Positions 47,405 to 57,299 of a stretch of DNA of 64,000 nt are shown in pieces (position 1 is the first letter of the stretch; every line of letters begins with the position of its first letter). The stretch covers positions 124,001-188,000 of the forward strand of contig JAOPHQ010000584.1 in the NCBI GenBank assembly GCA_030340625.1, given 5' to 3'. The notes under the pieces are model-generated. The model was not told the origin of the DNA. It saw nothing but the letters and a program-made list of their open reading frames with translations, and searched no databases. The stretch is from Merluccius polli (lineage: Eukaryota > Chordata > Actinopteri > Gadiformes > Merlucciidae). The translations under genes were made by a program, and so were the position numbers.

Positions 47405-48450
47405 GGATAGTAAGTAATAGTAGATTACAACAGTGGCCTTTAGTTATGTAAATGGTTGTTTACAGCCAAGTACTCTAACCAGAGTTTTTGGCTAAATCAC
47501 CCATTGAAACAGTTGGTTTCATTATAACTACCTTACTTACTATTTGTGCTGTATAACTCTAACCAGAGTTGTTGGCTGAAACACCCATTGAAACAGTTGG
47601 TTTCTTTAATTACTACTTTACTTACTATTTGTGCTGTTTACATTACACTTAATCACTGTCCTCAGCTTACTCCTACAAACTCCACATTACTCATTAGTTC
47701 AAGGTGTGATAGGGTGTGGCACTCAGACAGATTACCTTTCTTTCTTATACAGATTACAACAGTGGCCTTAAGTTATGTAAATGATTGTTTACAGCCAAGT
47801 ACTCTAACCACAGTTGTTGCCTAAATCACCCATTGAAACAGTTGGTTTCATTATAACTACCTTACTTACTATTGGTGCTGTATAACTCTAACCAGAGTTG
47901 TTGGCTGAATCACCCATTGAAACAGTTGGTTTCATTATAACTACCTTACTTACTATTTGTGCTGTATAACTCTAACCTGGTTAGAGTTATACAGCACAAA
48001 TAGTAAGTAGTGTAGCTGTTTCAATGGGTGATTCAGCCAACAATTCTGGTTAGAGTACTTGGCTGTAAACAACCATTTACATAACTAAAGGCCACTGTTG
48101 TCATTTGTGTATGAAAGGTACATTGTCTGATTGCCACACCCTATCACACCTTACACTAATGAGTAATGTGGAGTTTGTAGGAGTAAGCTGAGGAAAGTGA
48201 TTAAGTGTAATGTAAACAGCACAAATAGTAAGTAAAGTAGTCATTAAATAAACCAACTGTTTCAATGGGTGTTTCAGCCAACAACTCAGGTTACAGTTAT
48301 ACAGCACAAATAGTAAGTAAGGTAGTTATAATGAAACCAACTGTTTCAATGGGTGTTTCAGCCAATAACTCTGGTTAGAGTTATACAGCACAAATAGTAA
48401 GTAAGGTAGTTATAATGAAACCAACTGTTTCAATGGGTGATTCTTTCAGA
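47405..48450. repeat. About 1-kb palindrome, arms ~500 bp
   Basis: Two inverted arms meet at AACTCTAACC-T-GGTTAGAGTT (center 47978). Each arm contains repeats of a ~90-bp unit with CCCATTGAAACAGTTGGTTT, CTTACTTACTATTTGTGCTG and ACTCTAACCAGAGTTGTTGG. The arms differ at scattered positions and by small indels, about nine in ten bases agreeing by eye. ORFs in the two arms (from 47546 +, from 48307 -) are copies of each other and not genes. Confidence 0.9.
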
Positions 48451-48640
48451 CAGATTACAACAGTGGCCTTTAGTTATATAAATAATGTTTACAGCCAACT
48501 ACTCTAACCACAGTTGTTGGCTGAAACACCCATTGAAAAGTTGGTTTCTCTATAACCACTACTTACTATTTGTGCTGTCTACATTACACTTAATCTCTTT
48601 CCTCAGTTTACTTCTACAAACTCCACATTACTCATTAGTT
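48451..48640. repeat. Third copy of the palindrome arm
   Basis: A direct-orientation partial copy of the left arm (AGATTACAACAGTGGCCTTT to CTCCACATTACTCATTAG) directly follows the palindrome. Confidence 0.85.
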
Positions 48641-49016
48641 TTAAAAACAAAATAATTCTACTGAATCATGTCCATTTGTACTTAAACATAATGGCAATGG
48701 CCATTAACTAATATATAACTAAATACAGATAGTACTGTGAAAATGTCATACCAGCTAAAGTACATTTATTACAGCAGGAGTTACCATATATATATATGGT
48801 ATATACTATACTTGATAGAGTTACACACATATTTATATATCTGTGTTAGGTCTAAGGTTATTAAACACAGTGTGCTGTGTACATACAGTGAAAGTAACCA
48901 ACATTATAGTACCAATATAACAAAAACTGCTGCTGTTCACATATAATCAACTATTGACTACAATTTAAGCCCCATTACAACTTTGAATAAACTGATGAAA
49001 GAGGAATGATAAATAA

Positions 49017-49213
49017 ACTTACCGTAAGAAGAAAAGGGATCACAAACTTCAAGTCCTTGAAAAATGCAAAACAGCTCCTCTCCTCTCCGTTCCACAAAAA
49101 GCAAGACCAGCTCTGGACTTTGAGCAAGCCATTTATACTTTCCCTCTGAATAGGTTCAAATCAGCCAATCACAGCGCAGGGCAGAAAGGGGGCGGGCAGA
49201 AAGGGGGCGGGGC
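49017..49213 (-). promoter_or_regulatory. Minus-strand core promoter and leader exon
   Basis: On the minus strand, from upstream to downstream: two GC boxes (GGGGCGGGG-type sites at 49203-49213 and 49188-49197), an inverted CCAAT box (GATTGGCTG; CCAAT on the plus strand at 49165-49169), a TATA box (TATAAA, 49132-49137), about 30 bases to a probable start near 49105, a leader of some 80 bases without ATG, and a strong donor TTACG|GTAAGT (49017-49022 is GTAAGT). Order and spacing are those of a textbook Pol II promoter. It points at the Helentron frame 1.6 kb downstream. Whether it belongs to the element or is a captured host promoter is open. Confidence 0.6.
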
Positions 49214-49463
49214 ATCAACACAAACGCCTGGACAACATGACTAAAGTTGATAATTGCAATCTTTACTTTACAGCATAAACTCATGTCATCATGACTTTAA
49301 ATACCAACTTTAATGCTATTTAGTAACATTCCCAGTGTGTTTTATCCAAAGCTCAGCTAATAACTCAGCTGTTTTGTCCACTATATCAGCCAACGTTAGC
49401 GCGTTCAGCGTGTCCCAGTGGAAGCACCATTAAAACACCAAAAAAATGTAATTCCCATCCACA

Positions 49464-49478
49464 CCACTAGATGGAGCC
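49464..49478 (+). promoter_or_regulatory. CTCF-like motif
   Basis: CCACTAGATGGAGCC, a further near match to the CTCF core outside the repeat units. Confidence 0.35.
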
Positions 49479-49724
49479 AATTTCCATTTCTGCTCTTTTC
49501 TTGGATGGTACAGGCCTTGTTAATCTTTGAATGGCATCGACATCAATTTACTGGTAGGAAAAATCAAAGCAAGTGGTTGCGACAGAAGTGGATGTCATAT
49601 TTTAACAGTACAAAATAAGCCTCTGCTAATCACTAATGTAAGCTAAGCATCCGTGCTGATGTGACAAATTGTAGACTACTGTGTGTGTGTGTGTCTATCT
49701 GTGCATATGTGCATGCTACAACGA

Positions 49725-49860
49725 TTCTCCCTGTGACCGCCCCGGTCTACCGCACACTGCATGGACCGCGTCGGACGCCAACCTGTCGCGACACTATCCA
49801 CGACACGCCCCGACGGACTCGGCGAGGTCCCGCACACAGCTCCTTGGAGCTTTAATTTTA
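49725..49860. repeat. Terminal piece of the 2-kb unit family
   Basis: CTACCGCACACTGCATGGAC through CCCCGACGGACTCGG repeats the end of unit 1 (43173-43253) almost base for base and continues GCGAGGTCCCGCACACAGCT. A small hairpin AGCTCC-TT-GGAGCT (49838-49851) precedes an AT-rich tail. A hairpin just before the end is a Helitron-like 3' feature. Confidence 0.7.
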
Positions 49861-50033
49861 GTTATTGTTAGTTATTTATTATAAATATTGAGTTTCAATA
49901 TTTTTTCGGTCAATAAAGTCACCCTGTAGATTTCCGATGTATGGTCAGTTTATCAAACGCCTGTTTGGAAATTCGCTCCAACTTTTTGGAGATGTGAGGT
50001 GGCATACCGCAGTTTGTGAGATAGGAAAACTGT

Positions 50034-50873
50034 GTGTCTGACCGTCTGATTAGTAACATCGGGGCCCCCCAGGGAACTGTACTGTCTCCTTTCCTCTTCA
50101 CCACCTACACTGCAGACTTCAAGTACTGCACTGAGTCATGTCATCTTCAGAAATTCTCTGATGACACGGCTATCGTTGGGTGTGTTGAGGGTGGGAGGGA
50201 GGCTGAGTACAGGGACCTGGTCGACCGCTTTGTGAAGTGGTGTGGGGAGAACCACCTGCAGCTGAACGTGGCTAAGACGAGGGAGATGGTGGTGGACTTC
50301 AGGAGGAACAAGCCCTTGCCCTCTCCTGTCAGCATCGGTGGGACAGACGTGGACATGGTGGATACATGCAAGTATCTGGGTGTCACTCTGGACAATAAAC
50401 TGGACTGGTATGCTAACTCAGAGGCCATTTACAAGAAGGGCCTGAGCCGGCTTTACTTCCTGAGGAGGCTCAGGTCCTTCAATGTCTGCAACAGGATGTT
50501 GCAGATGTTCTATCAGTCAGTTGTGGCGAGCACCATCTTATTTGCTGTGGTGTCCTGGGGTGCAGGCATCAGAACAAAGGACGCCAACAGACTGAACAAA
50601 CTTATTAAGAAGGCAGAGTCTGTTGTTGGCTCTCAGCTTGTCACTGTGGAGGAGGTGGTGGAGGAGAGGATGCTGGCAAAATTGCTGGCAACCATGGCCA
50701 ATCCCTCCCACCCCCTCCACACTACACTGGACCAGCTAAGGAGCAGCTTCAGCAACAGACTCATTCAACCCCGCTGCAAGAAGGAACAATACAGAAAATC
50801 GTTCCTCCCAACTGCAATAAGACTTTACAACTCATCTGCTTCTGTCAGATCAACAATTACACATATGGACTAA
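50034..50873 (+). CDS. LINE reverse transcriptase, C-terminal 279 codons open
   Basis: The open frame has motif B GAPQGTVLSPFLFTTYTADF, the catalytic block FSDDTAIVG (residues 41-49; SDD rather than YADD), then LQLNVAKTREMVVDFRR, CKYLGVTLDNKLDW and a C-terminal tail ending SSASVRSTITHMD. It lacks the endonuclease and fingers because of 5' truncation near 49925. No internal stop, so this is a fairly young insertion. It probably copied RNA at a nicked target; now dead through truncation. The ATG at 50034 is an internal alternative codon (CTG context), not a real start. Confidence 0.8.
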   Translation: MSDRLISNIGAPQGTVLSPFLFTTYTADFKYCTESCHLQKFSDDTAIVGCVEGGREAEYRDLVDRFVKWCGENHLQLNVAKTREMVVDFRRNKPLPSPVSIGGTDVDMVDTCKYLGVTLDNKLDWYANSEAIYKKGLSRLYFLRRLRSFNVCNRMLQMFYQSVVASTILFAVVSWGAGIRTKDANRLNKLIKKAESVVGSQLVTVEEVVEERMLAKLLATMANPSHPLHTTLDQLRSSFSNRLIQPRCKKEQYRKSFLPTAIRLYNSSASVRSTITHMD

Positions 50874-51454
50874 AATGGACTATACCACTTGCACACACCC
50901 CTACCCCCACCCCCTACGTTCACACCTACCACCCCCAGGTCATCCTCACAGCCCACTCAGCCCACCCCCCTGCCGCACACACCTCTCTCTTTCACACCTA
51001 CCACCCCCTGGTCATCCTCACAGCCCACTCAGCCCCCTTCTACCCCCCCCCCCCCCCACACACACACACCCCTCTGCATCACCCTATCATCCCCACCCCC
51101 CAACCTACCCCTGACACCCTCTGTCACACCCCCAATGCCCCTATCTGGTCTCCACACTGCACTACTCTATTTATATTTCTGTTTCTGTGGTTTAAAATTC
51201 ACAATTCATTTGCACTACTGTTAGTTTATTTATATTTATTTATAAAACCAGTTTGCACAGTTTCATCTATTGCACCACTGCATCCCTACATTCTATATTC
51301 ACTTTGTATTTATTTTTATATTTATTTTATCTTTATTTGTATTCTTTATTTTCTTGATATTTTTATTTTCATTTACTCTGTTTCGGTAAATTGCACTATA
51401 TGTACCATTGCTGCTATGACGACTGAATTTCCCTTCAGGGATCAATACAGTTCG

Positions 51455-51486
<32 letters not shown>

Positions 51487-51516
51487 CATCTATCCATCTA
51501 TCTATCTATCTATCTA
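51455..51516. repeat. (TCTA)n tail of the LINE
   Basis: About 15 tetranucleotides with three CCAT variants. Confidence 0.95.
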
Positions 51517-52304
51517 AGCTCATACCGCATACTCCGAAATTCTTGCTAATCTAGTACATACCATATCTATACCTCCGGGCATTTCTCACATACACAAATT
51601 GCATTGGATTTATTGTTTGTATTTGGAGACTCCGCCTTAACCTATCTGTACTAAAAACCTATCTATCTTTGCTCTACTTCACTTGTTTGGCATCAAATCT
51701 TGATCCAGATACTCATTAGATGCTGTGCTATGGCCCTATAGTGCTATAGGGCTACCAACTGATAATGCACTAGGGGGTATTCACTCTAAAACATGAAATT
51801 AATTTCAGGCAGATATTAAATCTTCCATTTATAATGTGTTCTAGCTTTATTCACTCTGACCCAGTAGCATCCATATTGATTATTTCACTTGCACAACAAT
51901 CTCACATGTGTTATCTTAGGCCTAGTGATTTGTAATTTGTAATTGTATTTATTTCAAGACAGGGACAGCGCACAATAAGACATTAATCTTGTACAACAAG
52001 AGAATATGCATTGTGCCAGGTTCTAGCAGATTGCTATTTTCCACCTGTAGTCCCTGGACAGGTTGATAGACCAGGGGTCCGTTTCACAAAGCAGGTTTAA
52101 CAACCTCTGAGTCTAATCCTAAACGCTGAGTTGATCTACTCTGAAATAGAAAACTCTGGGTTTTCAGTTCCACAACAGCGGTTTTGAGTTAATTTGATCA
52201 ACTCAGAGGAGTTCCACCTAGGGTTAAGCGCGTGCACCACAACTACAAAAAGCCAGCATCAATGGAGCCCCGATTCGACGTGTCACCATGGCAACGGGGA
52301 AGAG

Positions 52305-53292
52305 GAGGGCTACGTTTTTCACCAACCTCGAATTGGAAATCCTAATGCGCTCATATGGCGAGTTTCAACACGTTTTTAGAAAGAAGTGCAACACTGCTGC
52401 GTAAGTTTAAATGTAGTTGTTACACCACGTCCTGCTACACGGTCCAACACCTCCATCTAGTGGACGCTTGTCGTCTCTACCAGTCATTTCCCCACACACA
52501 CCTGTTCCTAATTGATAATCACCGTTTCCCTAATTGATAATCACTGTTTCCCTATTTAAGCCGGGGATCTCTGGCCAGCCGGCGCCAGTTCGTGCCTTTG
52601 TTTCTACAACCAGTTACCCGTGATCCAGATTACCCGCCTGTTGCTGAACCCTGCCTGCCTGACTACCCGCCTGTTGCTGAACCCCTGCCTGTCTGATTAC
52701 CCGCCTGTTGCTGAACCCCTGCCTGCCTGACTACCCGCCTGCTGCCGGACCCTGCTGCCGAACCCTGCCTGCATGACTACCCGCCTGTTGCCGACCCATC
52801 GCCTGTCCGACTACCCGCCTGTTGCCGACTCATCGCCTGTCTGACTACCCGCCTGTTGCCGACTCATCGCCTGTCTGACAACCCACCTGCTGCCGACCCA
52901 TCGCCTGTCCGACTACCCGCCTGTTGCCGACCCATCGCCTGTCCGACTACCCGCCTGTTGCCAACTCATCGCCTGTCCGACTACCCGCCTGTTTCCAACT
53001 CATCGCCTGTCCGACCGCCCGCCTGTTGCCGTTTCCCCCCTTGCCCGACTACCGCTTACCTAACCTGGCTTGTGGTTATTCCCCCTGTGAGCAATAAATC
53101 CCATTGTCCTTTTATCCCGTCTCCGCCTCTATGTGTTCAGCGTTTGGGTCCACCCGTCCTGTTACAGTAGTCCTTTGCAATCACAATAATATTACAGGGG
53201 AAAACTGCTTGAATGGTAACTATTCATTTATTTTATTTAGGTGCAATCCCGTGGGTGAGAAGCGCACTTGGCAGCAGCTTAAGATGACATAA
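52305..53292 (+). pseudogene. Harbinger Myb-like protein, two exons, split by an LTR
   Basis: Exon 1 reads RATFFTNLELEILMRSYGEF then QHVFRKKCNTAA and ends at a donor near GCTGC|GTAAGT (52400). Compared with copy 1, its last ~17 codons are deleted. A later exon after TTATTTAG (53240) reads CNPVGEKRTWQQLKM, the second helix region of the SANT/Myb domain, and then stops. The 749-bp solo LTR sits in the intron between. Product would be the DNA-binding partner of the transposase; this copy is broken. Confidence 0.65.
52418..53166 (+). mobile_element. Solo LTR with internal minisatellite
   Basis: Starts TGTTACACCACG and ends CCTGTTACA, with an exact 5-bp duplication GTAGT (52413-52417 and 53167-53171). 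It carries a TATTTAAGCCGGGG promoter-like box (about 52553) and an AATAAATCCC polyadenylation-like signal (about 53093). Between them is a minisatellite of ~35-38-bp units (CGACTACCCGCCTGTTGC core, about 52625-53040, a dozen copies). The lone LTR indicates recombination between two LTRs. A CTCF-like core (CTCCATCTAGTGGA) is at 52451. Confidence 0.85.
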
Positions 53293-53524
53293 AAACATTG
53301 TTCAAACAGATAAGACCTCGGCATGATCATTTTGATCATGTTTTACACTGTAAAGTAAATATTAAGTGGCTATTTGACTGTATACGGTTGCCTTGCTCAA
53401 GTGCTCTGCATCTCCGACATTGTACAAAAAACTTCCATTTGCAAAGAAACGCAGTGCAACACACATATCTGCTGGGATGTGAGAGCATGACTACGGTTGG
53501 TAATGTTGCAAATGTAAGGACGGA

Positions 53525-54056
53525 TTAGGTTGTGTATGTAAATGATGGACTGTGACGTGAAACGGTACTGCTGAAAAAGATCATTGTCTGGAAATGATAA
53601 TTGTCTGGAAAGGCTACGTCTATGCGCGGTCTGATAATCCTCTCCCGACGAATATTTAATTCTCTGCGCAGTAATGCTGCACCGTCATCCACGGGATCGT
53701 TGTCAAAAGCAGTGCTCGAAGTGGGCCGGTACTCACCGGTACGCAGTACCGGCACTTCTACATTTTACCCTTTAGCGTACCGGCACTTTTTCTTGCGTAC
53801 TGGCAATTGTCACAGGCTGCAGGTACTGTACTTTGCCCTAACCAGGGGCGGATCTACCGGAGTGGCGCCCCCCCCCCCCCCCCCCGTTGGTCGTAGGTCC
53901 GCGGTGGGTTACGATCGTGCCCCCCCCCCCGGTCAGGTCGTAGGTCCGGGGTGGGTTAATATCGCACGCTCCCCCCCCCCGTCGCTTATATGTGAATAAG
54001 GGAGTACCGGCACTTATTGTTTTCCACTTCGAGCGCTGGTCAAAAGGACATGCCAT
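53525..54056 (-). pseudogene. Harbinger transposase N-terminus, interrupted
   Basis: MACPFD at 54056 breaks at the hAT MITE; beyond it FDNDPVDDGAALLRRELNIR and RERIIRPRIDV-AFPDNYHFQ follow to 53560. The order matches copy 1 (MDCPFIRNPIDIEAVLIGNA). The catalytic domain is missing. Confidence 0.7.
53710..54038. mobile_element. hAT MITE inside the Harbinger transposase
   Basis: Ends CAGTGCTCGAAGTGG and (complement of the right) CAGCGCTCGAAGTGG, 14 of 15 identical, flanked by an exact GTCAAAAG duplication (53702-53709 and 54039-54046). The interior repeats GTACCGGCACT and holds C runs. Confidence 0.92.
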
Positions 54057-54605
54057 GTTCGTGAAAAAAGTCGCCTCCTACTGTGCCTAATGGACTTCTG
54101 AAATAGCACTGACTCTGATTTTTTAAATGATTTTTGACAGACGGCTACGCCAAAACTCGCCTGCTGACTGAATGAATGAGGAAATCAAATGGCTGAAAGA
54201 GGGCGGAGACAGATTGAAACTCGATGTTCATTGAGTAAAACCTGGTCCCGACCAGGTTAGTTTCATAGAGTCTGTTACTACAGGTAACTGACCGAGAGCG
54301 TAAGTTATCTCTCTCTGTGAAACAGGCTAGAGTTACCCCTCTTTCTCTGGTTTGAGTTACCTCCCTTTGTGAAACGGAAAACTCAGCGTTTCCCTCATTT
54401 CAGGGTTAATAAACCCAGGGTTTTCACTAAACCTGCTTTGTGAAACGGACCCCAGTACATAGAAAATTAGTATAGAAAAAGAAAATTATTAAGTAAAATA
54501 ACAGAACAAGGCAAAGAGACAATATATAAAATAGAGAAACATTGAAGCAGATTCAACAGGACAGGACAGGCTGCCCCCCAACACACACACACACACACAC
54601 ACAAT

Positions 54606-55310
54606 TCATAAATGTGTACACTCTTGTCTTGACAGTAGCCAATGCTTAGCAAGATGTGAGAAGGCATGGAGACTTCTACGTGAAATAATGTCTGTTGGCA
54701 GAGTATTCCATTGAGTCATGGCAATGCAAGAAAATGATGACTTTCCAAATACAGTTTTGCATTGGCATACATTACACTCACCCCTTGTAACAGGTCTTGT
54801 TGTTCTTGTTGACTTCTCAGAGCAGAGTGTAATATATTTTTTCAAGGGGGGAGCTGCAACATTGTGAATAATTTTAAAAAGTAAGCAGACATTTGAGTAC
54901 TTTATCAGATTCTCAAAGTTTAAAATTTCATATTTATTGAGTATATGACAGTGATGGTAGTGCCGTGACTTTTTGGATTTTGAGGGCACTTTTGTATAGT
55001 GATTCAAGTGGTTTTAGAACCGTTTTGTTTGACTGAGACCAGCTTGTAATACAATATAAAAAATGTGGTATAATCATAGTGTGAGTGAATTCCTTATGTA
55101 TCTGAAGTTAGCTAGGTTACATTTCATTGTGTTTCTCAGTTTTTTAACATGGTTTTTAAAGGCTAAGAGTTGGGTCAAGGGTAACACCCACGTACTTGAA
55201 TTTATCCACAATTTTTTATATACACACGTTAATTGTTTGCCCATTTACTGAGACGTCGGGGCATTCTTTCAGTGTGAGCCTGTTGGTGAAAAACATGATT
55301 ACAGTTTTTT
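54606..55310 (-). pseudogene. LINE C-terminal region
   Basis: Pieces such as LIKYSNVCLLFKIIHNVAAP, TRPVTRGECNVCQCKTVFGK and MTQWNTLPTDI match the region after the polymerase in jockey/L2-type LINEs. It is separated from its polymerase by the TTA-flanked element. Confidence 0.65.
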
Positions 55311-55782
55311 CTATGTTTAGGGACTGTACGATATTTACCGGGGGGGGAGGGCCGGTCGTCAGGGGGGGAGGGCCTAGGATAATTTTTTTAAGCCTTAGGG
55401 GAGGGCCCAGGAGAATATTTTTGGCCTGGGGGGAGGGCCGAGGAAAATTATTTTATGGGGGGGGGCAATCGTCATGACTCATGCCGAGTTCGATGTTTAA
55501 ATGAAAGATAGGATAGCCTGTAAGGAAGTGAACGTCTCCTTTGCCAAAGTACTGCACCACATACATAGGCGTCGATTACGGGGGGGACATGTCCCCACCA
55601 CTATTTATAATTTGAATTTTGTCCCCACCACTTTTAAAAATGTGAAACCCAATTGCGACCGAAAAAATCCCCACATAGTCAACCGCAGCCCGTTCTCATC
55701 CCAACTACAGCGTCCGCTCGCAGAGCAGAGTCTACAGCGTCCATTCACTCCAATAATAACCCGGTCACGGTGATAGATTACG

Positions 55783-55860
55783 CTAACCCTAACCCTAACC
55801 ATAACCCTAACCCTAACCCTAACCTAACCATAACCCTAACCATAACCCTAACCATAACCC
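55783..55860. repeat. Interstitial telomere-type repeat
   Basis: 78 bp of CCCTAA mixed with CCATAA variants (about 13 hexamers). It forms the loop between two inverted arms (55705-55752 and 55865-55930). Confidence 0.93.
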
Positions 55861-56100
55861 TTTTTGGAGTGAATTGTTTCACAGTAGACTGCGGACGCTG
55901 TAGACTCTGCTCTGCGAGCAGACGCTGTAGACTCTGCTCGTCTCTTACCACCGCAAACGGGTTTATGAGACCCCAGATCGTTTCACACAGACGCGGGAGG
56001 GTACCTTTGGCGTCAGTATCCAGGGCTTAATTTGGGCCGGAACACGCCGGAATATGTTCCGGCACCTCCAACGGTGGATCCGGCACCTTTTTTCTATTTT

Positions 56101-56170
56101 TATTCCCCCCCCCCCCCCCCCCCCCCCGCCGTCAGTGGTTACGATCGCGCAACCCCGTCATCAGTCCGCG

Positions 56171-56204
<34 letters not shown>

Positions 56205-56213
56205 ACCCCCCCG
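56101..56213. repeat. Long C runs
   Basis: C runs at 56106-56127 (about 22) and 56173-56213 (nearly 40 with one interruption), the longest homopolymer in the window. They flank a GTTACGATCGCGCAACC segment. Confidence 0.92.
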
Positions 56214-56546
56214 GGCGTGACAAATCGTCGGTAGGCCTATATTACGAGTTGGGATGAGAACGGGTTGTCTGCCGAAACCGTCAAGTCTAAATCATGCGAT
56301 AGGCGCGCACGATGACATCCTCACAGCATGCACACGGGCTGTGTGTGGACTTGGGTCTGCGGCTGAGTCCGCGGCCGGGTCCGCGGGTCCGGTGCTGGGT
56401 CCGCGGCTGGCGGGTCCGGTGCTCCCCCCCCCCCCCCCCCCCCCCCGTTGACAATCGCAGCCGAATGTAGAGCATATTGTAATGCAGCGTTGAATGGATG
56501 AATAGCTTACATAAGGGTCCCCAGCACTTTTCAAACCACACTCAAG

Positions 56547-56800
56547 CAGGGCCGTGCAGAGACCCTATGAGGGGCAGGTGCTCAAAAACGCGAGGATTTC
56601 TGTTGAGCGGGGGGGGGGGGGGGGGGGGGGGGTGCTACATGAGGAATTCTGTTGCGCGATTGTTGAGCGCGGGGGGGGGGGGGGTGCTACCGGAGAATTT
56701 CTGTTGCGCGATTTGGTCCGCTCAAAAGGGCACTTTGGTCCTTCAAAGGGAAAAGGGCAGGGGCTCGGGCACCCATAGCCCCCCCCTCTGCACGTGCCTG
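56547..56800. mobile_element. hAT MITE, fourth nesting level
   Basis: Ends CAGGGCCGTGCAGAG and (complement) CAGGCACGTGCAGAG, flanked by an exact CACTCAAG duplication (56539-56546 and 56801-56808). Two G runs (about 56610-56632 and 56671-56683) follow near-identical GTTGAGCG sequences. Confidence 0.92.
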
Positions 56801-57299
56801 CACTCAAGCTTATGGTTACTGTCCCCACCACTTCTAAAACCAAACTGACGCCACTGACCACATAGACCAAGAATCGCAGGGTGATCATTAGTCGCTCTTA
56901 GTCACAGTAGTTTGTGTTTTGTCTTATAATAGCCTATAAGGTACAATGTCATCAGCCAAGTTGTGAAATTATTGGGGGAGTCTCGTAACATTGATAAAAG
57001 GCTTGTCCCCATTCTCAAGTTCAAGGCACAGCGTGGCATAAATCCCTGCTCTTGCTGCGTGTGTACCCGTGTGTGTGTATGTGTGCTTATGTGGCCGTTT
57101 TAACCTTGTAAACGTCATTTTCCGACCAATTTTATTTGATTCACATAGCGGGGAGGGCCTAGGAGAATTTTTTTGAGCCGGGGGGAGGGCCCCGGAAAAA
57201 AAAAAATTACCAGGGGGGAGGGCCAGGCAGAACAACTTTAACCCGATCGTCTGGCGACCGGCCCTCCCCCCCCCACTAAATATCGTACAGTCCCTTAGG

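Larger units (their letters stand above)
45203..49722 (-). mobile_element. Helentron-derived segment inserted in a repeat unit
   Basis: This block interrupts the second 2-kb unit. Left and right borders share a similar stretch, ATGTACAACGAGTCTCCCTGTG before 45203 and ATGCTACAACGATTCTCCCTGTG ending at 49733. Within it on the minus strand are a promoter-like region and leader exon (49017-49213), a long palindrome (47405-48450), the helicase-endonuclease frame (45881-47404) and a 3' region with short direct repeats (45488-45660). Rep and the N-terminal helicase are absent. Borders are inference. Confidence 0.6.
49925..51516 (+). mobile_element. LINE of the jockey/CR1/L2 group, 3' half with TCTA tail
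   Basis: A 5'-truncated LINE: reverse transcriptase frame, C-rich 3' UTR (50875-51130), and a 3' end ...TTCCCTTCAGGGATCAATACAG passing into (TCTA)n. Microsatellite tails of this type are typical of this LINE group. The clade (Rex1, L2 or another) is not resolved. Confidence 0.8.
52075..54452. mobile_element. PIF/Harbinger transposon, copy 2
   Basis: Ends GGGTCCGTTTCACAAAGCAG and its complement (CTGCTTTGTGAAACGGACCC), flanked by an exact CAG duplication (52072-52074 and 54453-54455). Contains Myb-like exons and the start of a transposase on the opposite strand, like copy 1. A solo LTR and a hAT MITE lie inside it. Confidence 0.9.
55689..56264. mobile_element. MITE with 17-bp inverted ends and a telomere-like core
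   Basis: CCCGTTCTCATCCCAAC at 55689-55705 recurs exactly inverted at 56248-56264. It contains a stem-loop with telomere-type repeats, and C runs. No target duplication seen. Confidence 0.65.
55564..56856. mobile_element. hAT element nested in the TTA-flanked element
   Basis: Ends CATAGGCGTC and (complement) CAGTGGCGTC, flanked by an exact 8-bp duplication ACCACATA (55556-55563 and 56857-56864). Internal GTCCCCACCACT blocks lie near both ends. It contains two smaller elements and long C/G runs. Confidence 0.88.
55320..57294. mobile_element. TTA-flanked element with ~45-bp inverted ends
   Basis: Left GGGACTGTACGATATTTA and its exact complement at the right end, extending inward as GGGGGGGGAGGGCCGGTCG on both sides. 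Flanking TTA duplications (55317-55319 and 57295-57297) suggest a TWA-targeting (Harbinger/ISL2EU-like) element. No transposase. G-rich AGGGCC blocks recur near both ends. Confidence 0.82.

Noticed and set aside
47546..48307. Pair of similar ORFs on opposite strands
   Set aside because: They are the two arms of a palindrome translated symmetrically. No domain is visible.
50875..51224. Proline-rich ORFs after the LINE frame
   Set aside because: They lie in the C-rich 3' UTR of the LINE.
52856..53170. Proline-rich 104-codon ORF
   Set aside because: A reading of the minisatellite inside the solo LTR.
55783..55860. True chromosome end
   Set aside because: The tract is only 78 bp, degenerate, and flanked on both sides by unique and transposon sequence.
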